Positions 19,971-30,274 of a stretch of 64,000 nt of DNA are shown one piece after another (position 1 is the first letter of the stretch; every line of letters starts with the position of its first letter). The notes beneath the pieces are model-generated. The model was not told the DNA's origin and ran no database searches. It saw only the letters and a program-made list of their open reading frames with translations. The position numbers and the translations under genes were made by a program. Origin of the DNA: Pristionchus mayeri (Eukaryota > Nematoda > Chromadorea > Rhabditida > Neodiplogasteridae); NCBI GenBank assembly GCA_036245805.1, contig BTRK01000006.1:17082365-17146364 (forward strand), written 5' to 3'.

Positions 19971-21126
19971 GAATTGCGGAGGAAGGAGCAGAGGACAACC
20001 AGAGAACGAAGGCAAGCTAAAATATTTCCATTCCATTTTTTTAAAATGAACAGCATTTCCCTTCGCGATAGAATGCAGTTTCAATTTATTTTCAGACAAA
20101 TAAAGATAAATTGCGTCATTTAACAGAAATTATGTTTTGCTTGCGGTCTAGAGCTAGCCAAGTTGGTCGCGTAGCGCTTTATTTCTAGTATCACCTCGAG
20201 TATTCCGGGTCGTCGATGGAGGGACCGAGGTCGAAGACGTCCTTGCTGTGCGTCTTTCGGGCGTCCACGATTTTCGAAGAATCAGTGGTCTGGAATGAGT
20301 GGGAATTGAGAGAGACAAATATGTGATGGAGTATGACTGAAAAATATTAACCTCACAAGAGGAATCGCTCTCTTCATATTCATTATCCGCTTCATAATCA
20401 GATTCAGTATCTGAATACCAGGAGGAAGAGGAGAGAGTAGAGGAAGGAGAGGTAGAGGAGTGAGTGGAGGGGGAGGATGGGGACTTCTCTCCAGCAGCGT
20501 GATCTTCGTCGAGCGGCTTCTGACTGGGAGTGGGAGAGGGGCGAGCCTGTAAGGGTTCGGTCGGTTTTTCGCCCAGTTTATTCCTTTGTTAAGCAAAAAA
20601 CCAATTTTAATTTTTTTGCATTTTGTTCGCACAAACAAATTGTTTTTGGGCGCATACCACCACAATGTAGAACTGTCGCAATCAATAATCCCTTAACTAC
20701 CGTACTCTAGTACTCACAGGGCGGGGCTGGCTAGTCTGGCGACGGGCAGTCGTCCGTGCTGCAACTGCTGCCGTTCGCTGTTTGATCTCCCTCGAGATGG
20801 CGTCCTCCCTCGCTCTAGAGGCTCTCGTAGGGCGAGCGTACGAGGGAATGCCAGCCTGCCAGTGATCTTTGAATTACGTCAGGGGACAAAATACTTCCTC
20901 TCACCTCTCTCTTTCTGCACCATCTCTCGTATTTTTTTCTGCTGATTAGATAAAAGCGAGATCTTGCAGAAAAAGAGGCGAGACGAATTCTTTTGGGACC
21001 TGGCATGCCTTCAATGAAATGTGTAATATCTAGTCGAACCTCGACAAAGAGAGATCCCTGCTGCTCCAACTCCTTCGGCCACAGTTGTCGAGTAGTAGAT
21101 TGAGAAGGGCCAGGCACTTGCATATT

Positions 21127-22094
21127 CTGAGAAATGGGCAACATTTTGCACAGTTGGTGCACTCATGCATCTACAAATAATATACAGGATATTGACAAGG
21201 ATATCACAAAATTCTGAGGCAAGAACGCAAATATAATACAGTTCGCCTAAATAATTGTACAATGCATGAGACAGTAATTTTGTGAAAAGCGTACTATAGG
21301 GTTTACATTACTCAAGGCATACTCAACGGTTCTTAACGTCGTGGGAAATTTCAATTTACATTATCTCAGAATGCTGAGCCAGGCACTATGGAGGCCACAT
21401 CAAACGTTTCTTCTACAAGGAACCGATCTATGAACAATGTCCAAATTTTCACAGAAGTGAAATATGTAACAGAATAAAATTTAAAATGTGCAGGTTCATT
21501 ACAGGGAAAAAATCCCATTTTGGCTATCGATTAGAAGACCGATGAGCTGAAAACGAAAATTATCTGCCTTTTACGGCGATAATTTTTCACATAAAGAATA
21601 GGGTATCTAATTACGTCGGTTTTGTGCTACATTGAATTTTTTTCAGTTGCAAACCATTCAGGATACTCGGAGAAGAATTTTATATACCGCACTTAACTCT
21701 CTAATTTTTTGCTAGAACTCGTTTTATTTTCTCGCTCCGCACATTGTGCAGAGATGACAGATATCACAGGCGATAGATAGTGCATTTTTGTCCGTCCTGC
21801 TACATCGTGCTCGGACGGACAAGCAATTTTCCCCTATCATGATGGCACTAGATCGGACTAGAATTATGACGTTATGCCGCCTTTTATATATCACAGGCTA
21901 CATGACGGCATAGTTCTCATCCGACCTAGTGAAATCAAGACACGTTTTCCGGACAGCGTGCTTCGCTCTCCGCATTCAAAATAATCTCTTCGAGCAGTCA
22001 ACAATTGATCAGGTCTTCAGCGCGACCACCGTAATCATCTTCTTTGTCAAACGTACAAACGTGAACAACAAAAACAACAATAACAACAACACTA
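21127..22094. other. Intergenic, gene D to RPUSD-like gene
   Basis: 968 bp. Holds one MITE-A copy (21,845-21,931). The rest shows no coding pattern or RNA gene. Confidence 0.5.
21845..21931. repeat. Palindromic MITE-A, copy 5
   Basis: GCACTAGATCGGACTAGAATT to AGTTCTCATCCGACCTAGTG, with centre TTTATATATCACAGG. Intergenic. Confidence 0.8.
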
Positions 22095-25000
22095 CTAGTC
22101 ATCCATCATCATCTGATTTGATTCAGTTTCATTCCAGAACTTCTTGAGGGCATCTCCGAATCCGAGTAGGTCGACCATAGCCTCGAAGTGGGGAGGAGGA
22201 GGGGCAGAGGCTACCAGATCCGCGCTACCGCCATACCTGCAAGAGGGAGCGAATTGGCATCAATTGGCTGCCCTTCCTTGTTTCACTCTCACAATATTCG
22301 GCCTAGACTTTCGCTTACGATGGCACTAACAAGACAATTTTCCACAACTCATCAACTGACTCTTTGTATTCAAGTTCTACCAGACCGTCCCCACAACGCA
22401 CTAACTACCGTGCCCATCCACTACCGTAATCCCGTCCTTTCCTCTTACTTGGGTAGCACCGTCTGCCACACGTGCAAGTACAACGGAAGCTCGGCAAGGG
22501 GCGGGGCGGACGGGCCGAGTCGCGCCACGAGTCCAGCAGGAGTGTACTGTAGAGATCAATAATAAAGATGGATACAGTAAGCTTACTAACACCGATCAAT
22601 GGTACAGTAACCCACCTTCTTTCCCTTATTCCTGGCTGCGCGTGCCGGCTCCATCCTCACCGCCTTCCCATCGACATCGAAGAAGCGCTGCAGAGAGATC
22701 AAAGATCAATCGTATTTCCAAATGTACCAATTTACGGCGTTTGACCTCGCTCTATTCACCTGAGTGTAGATTGAATCGCCCAGAATGGGGCAATCGATGT
22801 GGGAGAGTGCGAGACGGGGCAAGTGACGGGCGACTGAAATGCATCATCCTCTTTATTGTTTTTGTTTGCCCTTGTTCCTTGTTCTCTTATTAGATGCTAA
22901 CAGGGAGACATAACACACATTTGTCAGTGTTCCATAGACGCCTTGGTCTGCCATCAGACCAAACATGTTAATTTAACCCTAACTTCAACTCACATTTTCC
23001 GAACTGGAGATGCAGCAGGCTGCAGTCGTAGCCAGTGGCCAGCTGCAAATAAAGTCAATTCTTGAAGCTCATCTTCTATGTAATCACAGTACTCCTTGAG
23101 CACATTTGGTAAAGCTGATGAAAAACACAGAGTGGTAAGCACAGAATCGAATTAAGATAATCAATAATGCTAAGCACCTACCGTATTCCACGCAACTCCT
23201 CCCTGGACTGCGTACTTGCCAGTCCGTTGTCGGCGCGTCGAGCGTCCCTCCACGAAGATGTACTGTAATTATCAATCACATTTGAGTTATGTCATCGACC
23301 ATATTCTACAGTAGTCAGAAGTTCACAATAAAGAACGTATGCAGTGACACTCGAGCAACGATACCGTATCCCTCAACTACAGCACCTCTTTGTGATTTCC
23401 AACTGGCTGGAACGTGGCGAATCCCTCTAGCGTACCCTCCCCTTCTGCCGGTTGGCCGACTACCAGAGCGCTTCAAAAAGATATTTATTTTTTCGGTTAA
23501 AAACATCGAGCCCGCAACTTTGCGGTTGCACAAAATATTGAAACCCTTTTTCCTAACGACCAGTAGCATACGCGCTACATCATTGCCTTAATATATTCCG
23601 TCTTTCCTAGCCGCCGATTAGCCCACCTCGCGCAGACTAAAAATTAAAACGGAAAGAGTTAAGAAATATTTTCCCCAGTAACCTTTTTGCCACACCGCAT
23701 CTACCTAGTCTCTCGTGCGACTCTGGCAGTATCTCCTTGCCCCCTCTTCATTCAATTTCTCCATTCCCCCTTTCATTCAGTACCCATACATTCCATTAAT
23801 TCCCTACTCACAGTGCCGAATGCTGGTAGAAGTCCTCGCCCTTCTCTCCTCCTCTCCCCATCGACGCAGCTGTCCTCAGAGTGGCGCGCATCTTCTCGTA
23901 GTCGGGCTTGCCGCATGGAAGTACCAGAGGACCCGAGACGTATCTGCGATGGAAGTTCATATCTAGCTACAGTGGCTCAGATGCAATGAATCCAGCAAGT
24001 CACTAGGTCGGATGAGAACTGCGACGTCATGCTGCCCTTGCTATATGAAAGGCGGCATGACGTCATAGTTCTCGTCCGACGTAGTGCCGAGATGGCACTT
24101 CATCTCTGGCTACACTGATTCAGATGAATCCAGTAAGCATTAGCAGAAGATAGGGAAGCCAGGCTCAGTTAGGCAACCACATTTATGTTTCAGCAATACT
24201 TTATAGACTTGAGATACGAGAGTATTTTGCTAGTTGTATCAAAGCGAGAAAAAATAATAAAATATAATTGAGCGATAATTGCTTGCGCGCAAGAACTGGA
24301 TCACTCCCCTCTCATGTTGTAATCAATAGTAACTCAATGTTCATCGCCTACAGTATCCTACCGTACTCCTCACCTCTTGACTCCGGAGCAGAAGCCGAGC
24401 TGCGGCTCTCTCAGCAGCTTCGTCAGCTGCGGTATGCAGTCCGCGATCGTCACTGTCTTATCCAACGATTCCTGAGAGGAATGGCCATCTTACGGTAGGG
24501 GATTACGGTAGCTTATCGATCGAGCCACAATACCCAACATGACGATGGCAATTACAGCAACAGATTTATATATCGTGATTTCAGCAGATTTTTAAAAAGC
24601 TAAAAAAATTAAAAATAAAAGAATGATGTGCTCACGTATTGTTCCTCGCTGTTGTCCTGGTCCTCTTTGTCCATTACGTTGTGCACCGAGTTTCTGAGAA
24701 AAAAATAAATATGAATGAAAATATAAATTGGTATCTAGTTGTTACACCGACTTGATTTTTTAATACTACTTCGTAACAAATTATACCCGGGTATTTGATG
24801 CCGCGACCTCTCCCTATATCCCCAAGTCTGCTTCACGTTTGCGTTTTCGTCCAGAATTAGACAGGTTTCCGTAAACCTCTCCTTCTGGGCCACAATGCCA
24901 GAAAATATTTGACTGGCTAATCCTTTTTGTCAATCACAATGAGCAATTCGCACAAGGCATCTCACTTGTCAGGCAAAGTCAGTTGTTGCCGCGTTCCGTT

Positions 25001-25638
25001 GGAACACCCTTTGATGGCAGTGCCGTCATGGCGGAGTACTTGATGCCGCGACCTCTCCCTATGTCCCCCAGTCGGTTTCTCGTTCGAGTTTTTTTCCCAG
25101 GCAACGATTTCACAAAGTTCGGGTGGAAAAAAACGAGTTGCATCCGCTATGCATGTGATTGGACTTCGTTTAGGCTAATCGTTGGCTTCACCCCCGGCAG
25201 AAATTTCTCAATAATACCCCACATACATTCCAGACACGCCTGTGTTTCAGTATTAATACTCTTGCCCAAATATCATCATAAGCTCCAATGATTCTTTCAG
25301 TTCTATCATATTCACCTGAACACGCCGCCCTCCTTCTGCTTGAAGCCGAGACAGGGCACGCCGTACGGCTTCTGCAGAATGACGAAGCGACCTGCCAATC
25401 GATAATCTACCGTACCCACTAACCAATTACCGTACTCACCTGGTTCGTGCAGGATCAGGGACTGCTGCAGATGTCTCACGAGGGTGTCGGTGTACTTGAA
25501 CACCTTGGGCACGCAAGCAGCATCGATCTGCGCCTTCGTCACGGGCTTCTGCTTGCTTTTCCCTGCAGGCTCGGCCGCCGAACTACACGCGCGAAGCGCG
25601 CCAACGCACTGCTGACGCACTTGGCGCAGCGCCGACAT
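22095..25638 (-). CDS. RPUSD3/4-like mitochondrial RNA pseudouridine synthase
   Basis: Exons (transcription order) 25638-25440, 25391-25316, 24693-24636, 24471-24374, 23943-23812, one unresolved exon between 23.3 and 23.8 kb, 23262-23182, 23042-22994, 22833-22760, 22687-22616, 22546-22449, 22236-22095. The known exons sum to 1,079 nt, so the missing exon must have length 1 mod 3. FVILQKPYGVPCLG matches the RluA/RPUSD 'NKPYGxP' strand, and LALSHIDCPILGDSIYT matches the conserved 'H..CPILGD..Y' segment; both are hallmarks of the RluA-type family that converts uridine to pseudouridine. The N-terminus (Arg/Ala/Ser-rich) could be a mitochondrial presequence. The usual catalytic HRLDxxTSG is not visible; the spliced sequence reads VKRYVSGPLVL there. 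It lies head-to-tail behind the SAP30BP-like gene, 770 bp away. Confidence 0.75.
24001..24086. repeat. Palindromic MITE-A, copy 6
   Basis: CACTAGGTCGGATGAGAACT to AGTTCTCGTCCGACGTAGTG; the interior holds GCGACGTCATGC and GCATGACGTCAT. In an intron of the RPUSD-like gene. Confidence 0.85.
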
Positions 25639-26407
25639 CTGCGTTTCAGACGTTATTATACATCAACAGTGATAATCAGAATTCACTGGCGAGACAAAAT
25701 GTTTCCGGTCTCGACTGGGATTTGCCTGACTCTCTTCGCACACTATGTTGGACAAGAGCTACGACGTCGTGCCGCCTTTGATGTATCACACATCACAGGC
25801 GGCCTGCGCCATAGTACTCATCCGACCTAGTGCTCTCTCTCGCCATCAGTCAGTGCGAGGATCTCTCATCCTCCCCTCATGACCAAGGTATTTCCATCGG
25901 CAGTCAACCTTTCATCAAAGGCCATCACGCATCACTTCAAATACTCGCATTCATCGCAACGTTAGGCAACAGTACAATTCAAATCGCGAACAACAAACAA
26001 ATAATTAGATCAATCATCTCGAAAGATATGGTGGGGTCTACTGAATGATTACAAGTCCGGACTTACGGTGGTTACTGTAGGCAGAAAGAAACATTCGATA
26101 GGTCATTCAATTATCAGATGAGGGGTAAGGGTTACTACAATCTATCGTTATCAGATTACTATATTCAGGAATGGGTTACGGTAGACCTCGATAAACGGCA
26201 AAACAACAAGTCGTATAAGATGCAAATTGCCCCATACACTTCTCGTTTCTTTCGATCTTCCATCATCAGAGTGGCGAATTTGCATCCTATTCAACTAGTT
26301 GTTTTGCTATTGATCGAAGTCTGGTTACGGTGTTCGATCGATAATTGACTAGTTACTGTATTCGATCGATAATTGCTTAGATAGGTAGTCGATCGACAAC
26401 TGTCTCT
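25639..26407. other. Intergenic, RPUSD-like to SAP30BP-like gene
   Basis: 769 bp holding MITE-A copy 7 and several TACGGTA/TTACTGTA and CGATCGAT words near 26,050-26,400. The two genes run in the same direction, but the spacing is larger than usual for a nematode operon. Confidence 0.5.
25741..25832. repeat. Palindromic MITE-A, copy 7
   Basis: CACTATGTTGGACAAGAGCT to GTACTCATCCGACCTAGTG, with centre TTTGATGTATCACACATCA. It lies just upstream of the RPUSD-like start. Confidence 0.75.
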
Positions 26408-29400
26408 CTACACCTTGGGCTTCTTGGCAGCGGGTGCATCTCCTCCGGCCTTCTTCGCAGCGGCAGCATTCGCCTTGAGGATGCTTTCGTTCTGCCTCTT
26501 CGCTGCAAAGAGAGAGGAGTGACAAATATTTCTAAAATGTTTTTTTTGTAGAAGAACTTCCTAGTTTTATTCTAAATCCAAGCATCCAACCAGCACACTA
26601 TGCGTTTCAGCATCATCATGCTATGGTGAAAAGCCCCAAATTGACCTCCTGCGACTTGTGGAACAAAGATCTACTTAATTCACTTGTTTAACCCGGCCAA
26701 TCCATTTTTACAATTATTAAAGCAAAACTGACAGATATAGTCGTAGTAGCACTCGGGCGTGAATCCGTCGGGGTCGTACTGCTCGAGGGGGAAATTGGAG
26801 CCGAACTCCTTTATCCCGTACTGCTCGATGAACAATTCGTAGATCGACGGATTCTTGAAGTCCTGCAAAAGTAAACACTACTTTATTTGTTTAAAAAGTA
26901 CAGAGAAAAGAAACAGAGGAAAAATTCTGCTCAAGTTCTGAAGTGGGTTTTTCAATCACCAACATTCTGTGCCTAGTTAAACAAAGACTGACGACATTAG
27001 TGCTTCAACTACTCGCCTTGTTCCTCTGTATGAACTGGTTGTAGTTGCCTCCCCTTGCCTTCTGCTCGAACATCGCCTTGAACCTGGCCTCGACTGCAGC
27101 GTCGACGGGCGCGTCCGGAGCAGGAGGAACCACGATCTGCAGAGCAGCGGATAGTAACGATTATTGCAACGATGATAATAACATTATTTTTACTATGCCA
27201 CTAGCTCAATTATTGCTCCTATATTTTGTGTTAATCAAACAAACAGCCATATGGATAGTTCAAATTGTGTTACTTTCACAGTATCTAAGACCAGACATTG
27301 CCTCCTTGGCGACCCTCGAGTATTACTATGCTTTTGAAACTTCAAAGTAGTGGGACCCATTCTGGATCATCAAATTCGATACGGTTTTTAAAAAAAAAGA
27401 TATTTCGCATGTGATCCGACAGTTCCGCTAAGACGCATGTTTTCTTTACGTTTCAGGAGTACGTGAACGCATTTATGCAAAAATAATTGTAAAAAATCGG
27501 GGGAAAACGTTTGTGCAACCCACCAATTCCTTCTTCTCTTCGACTGCTCGTGGCGTCGCCGGTCCCTCGAACTCCTTGGGCGACGAGTCGTACTGCGGCG
27601 TAGAGCCACCCTCGCTGCCCGGACCCTGCAAGGGAGCGCATTTTGGCAATGCGACGCACTTCCATTTTCGGATCTTTCCTAGAAGCCGTGATTAACACGT
27701 GATTTTGTGATGCAAGCATCTATCACACTCTAGCGCGCCTTATGTTGTCCATTGCACGTGCATATCTTCCAAACAAAATCCACATTCACATGATTATCTC
27801 CCAATGCGACAACTGCTCATTTTGAAATGGTGAAATGCATCAAACCAAAGGTCTTCAATTCTCACTATTCGATGCTACTGAATTCCAAGCATCTCAACCC
27901 TCCTCTTCGTTACAACTCATACTCACCATCTTGAGCAGGTCCTTCGAGTCCTCCAGCACCCTGTCGATCTCCTCCTCATCGTCATCCTCCATCGACTGCC
28001 GAATGGGAGGCGCCGGCTCCGCCTCGCTCGCGTCTCAAAGATCAACGATCAACGGATGTATTGACAAGTTGCTTAGACGTGGTTCGCATACACGTCATAC
28101 TTCCCAAAAATTCGGGTATGCCGAGTCTCACCTCTCGATTGCTCGTCGCAGCCCGTCGTTGCGTCGTCTAGCCGCGCATCCTCTGCAAAATGTAATTAAT
28201 TAATAATTGCACCTAATGTGATATATAATCTAACAGTAATCACACTAAAAAAGGAAGGAACGTTAACATTCTTTTTGGACTTTCACCGCACTCTTTATCG
28301 CTCTCGGTACCGAGACCCAGGCTAAGTGATTATCTTGAAACACGAACTAAGCTGCTTTTTGAGTTGCATTCTAATAAGGGAAGTGGTCGGGATTTCTAAG
28401 TTTCGTACCTCCCTTTATACCCTGAACACCTTTAAGGTTGAAAGCGAAGACATACTAGGCTTTACCTCGTTATGTCAGTGAGAGAGAGCTAGATCTTACC
28501 CCTCTCGAATGTGTCCCGCTCGAAGCCGGAGAGCGAAGCCGTACTGTTCACCTGAACATATCTTCTCGTAGAGTACGACTATCTCGTTTAGTGTTATTGA
28601 ATGTGGCAAGCAATAACAGTATCTATCAGGCACGCGAAAAGTTATCCCTTAAATGAGCTGAGAATAGACTTTGACGTCGCCTAGCAGCAATAACTTGCGA
28701 AGATCTTTCTAACGTATGAAACCTATCTTTGACGGGTTTATGAAATTTAAGTAAGAACAAATAGAGGCCTAGTTATCGCTCACCTTGCTCATGCCTGCAT
28801 TTATCATGACGGGCGAGTCCGAGTCCTCTGAGTCGGGGTGACCACGGGGAGGGGCTGGCTCGCGGAAGTCCTCTGCAATACTACCAATAATTCTAATCAA
28901 AAAGTAAAATATATGTGGATATCAATCGTTTTTTTTAGCATAAGACAAGAAACAGTTCGGACCGACCGAGAAAGCAATCATAGCATCTTTTAAGCAGTTC
29001 AGCTCGAAAGGGTTTCGAAAATATAAAGTTCCCACGTGAATTTCCGTCGTCGTCATCCCTCGTATCGTCCGCATCCGGCATCTCCTCATCTGCAAGAAGA
29101 GCAAGGCTGAATGGGATTAATTAATTAATTAACGAAATACAAAATATGAATGAGGATATAGGACTTCTGAGATGCACGGACCGTTCAGGGCACCCCATTT
29201 AAACATATTTTTTTTATTTACATCGTAAAGATATCGACGTACCAAAGAGGAAGTCGGAGTCCCTTCTGTTGCGCGACTGCGAGCTGGTGCTGTCGGGAGA
29301 GAGGGAGCGACCAGTCGTAGGCTGACTGTGCGCACCTGCCAATTATATAAGTTTTGCGACAATACCAGTGATAAAAAGGATTATACTAGAGCACAATATT

Positions 29401-29905
29401 TAGCTAAGGCAAAACGGTGTTTTCCACCTCAAAGTAGAACTGCTCCTGCAGAAGCCCAGATCGGGGTAACAATAGTGGTTAATGGTATCGGGAGTAGAGC
29501 CCAAGCAGGTAAGCCATAACCTTAGACTACAGAACCCTGAGACATACTAAAGAAAGTTTTAGCCTAAATGCTCAATCCTGTCGCTATATAGTCTTTTCGA
29601 GCGCCTGCTGCAATGATGCCTAACCTCAAATAGCGTCAGTTCGCAGCTTCCCTCCGCGTGTAGGCTAAACAGTACGACAATACAAACATGTCTAAGGGTT
29701 CGGCAGTTTCAAGGTACGACCTACCTGACTGGGGTCTAGTCCTAACACCATTATTGTTACCCCGATCTGGGCTTCTGCAGGAGTGCCTTGATGAAAAGAC
29801 TTGCCTCTGAGTGGGTTGATGCCCTCATTCGAGTAGCGGCGTCTGGGCGACGGCTCGTCGTCGCTCTCATCTCCGTAAGCGGCGAGAGTGTGCATCGCGT
29901 CGCCT
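26408..29905 (-). CDS. SAP30BP/HCNGP-like nuclear protein
   Basis: Eleven exons (29895-29805, 29335-29243, 29089-29036, 28872-28784, 28551-28500, 28182-28132, 28033-27927, 27625-27524, 27136-27017, 26862-26733, 26502-26408) total 984 nt: 327 aa plus stop, near the ~308 aa of human SAP30BP. The N-terminus MHTLAAYGDESDDEP resembles the family's 'LAVYA.DSE' start. The middle is acidic and Ser-rich. The HCNGP domain is clear at FKNPSIYELFIEQYGIKEFG and FPLEQYDPDG. The C-terminus is Lys/Ala-rich (KRQNESILKANAAAAKK ... KKPKV), possibly nuclear targeting. The family has been linked to SAP30/Sin3 repression and to splicing. Two introns use GC donors (after exons 1 and 9). The ATG is 10 nt after a possible trans-splice acceptor at 29906. 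Confidence 0.88.
29433..29790. repeat. Inverted-repeat element in SAP30BP-like intron 1
   Basis: CTCCTGCAGAAGCCCAGATC followed by GGGGTAACAATAGTGG (29,443-29,480) faces ATTATTGTTACCCC and GATCTGGGCTTCTGCAGGAG (29,745-29,782). The arms are at least 40 bp, the spacer about 250 bp. It ends only about 15 bp from the GC donor of exon 1. Confidence 0.75.
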
Positions 29906-30274
29906 CTGCGAGGGGAAAAGGGGGATCAACAAGGGTAACAACAGGCGATAATTCAGTGACAACCGCTAGAAAACGCTTAACTGCATATGTTAGCATTCAA
30001 ATGAACAAAGAAAAATTAGCGAACAACATCAAAAAGCGAATAACAGCCAAAATTTCGAAAAGTTAATGAGGGGGCGTGGCCAAACATTTTGTCGCGAAAG
30101 CGCGCAGTTAGCGCAAATGTCGCACGCGATTTCGGTCCGAGGGGTCAATGTTGTGACTCGCGCATGAGTCAGGCTTCCATGAGATTATCGTTCGATTCGC
30201 TTTTCGTTTCACTTTGCTTGCTTTTTAAACCATTTTTTCCTGTTAAATTATCGATTCAAGGTTCGCGCAAGCGC
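29906..30274. promoter_or_regulatory. Divergent promoter region, SAP30BP-like / calpain-15
   Basis: The two genes start 379 bp apart on opposite strands (29895 and 30275), so both promoters must share this space. It is GC-richer in the middle, with GGGGGCGTGGCCAA at 30,068-30,081 (a GC-box-like word) and many GCGC/CGCG steps. No TATA box is obvious on either strand. Confidence 0.5.

Larger units (their letters stand above)
16836..21126 (-). pseudogene. F-box-like gene D, two frameshifts
   Basis: Ten exons follow the family plan: 21123-21040 (MQVPGPSQST), 20546-20352 (Ser/Asp/Glu-rich), 20289-20195 (ends DDPEYSR), 18928-18833 (F-box WESLPWPAFNRICYIL), 18719-18624, 18417-18265, 17985-17832, 17757-17678, 17392-17274 and 16964-16836 (ends WEKAKAK). 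Two exons break the frame. In the F-box exon a tandem CCAATCCAAT adds 5 nt near its 3' end, against the 91 nt seen in every intact copy. The 17985-17832 exon is 154 nt, so it ends one nucleotide out of phase and reads into a TAA near 17,862. All other phases match. I judge it a young pseudogene, unless an unusual splice choice rescues it. Confidence 0.7.

Noticed and set aside
23315..23569. Frame with RGGYARGIRHVPASW as the missing exon of the pseudouridine synthase
   Set aside because: Plausible phase (acceptor CGGCAG, donor GTAGTT) but weak splice sites and no recognisable conserved motif, so I left the exon unresolved.
25639..26407. SAP30BP-like and RPUSD-like genes as a classical operon
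   Set aside because: They are co-directional, but the 770-bp gap holding a MITE is longer than the usual ~100-400 bp; no spliced-leader evidence can be seen here.
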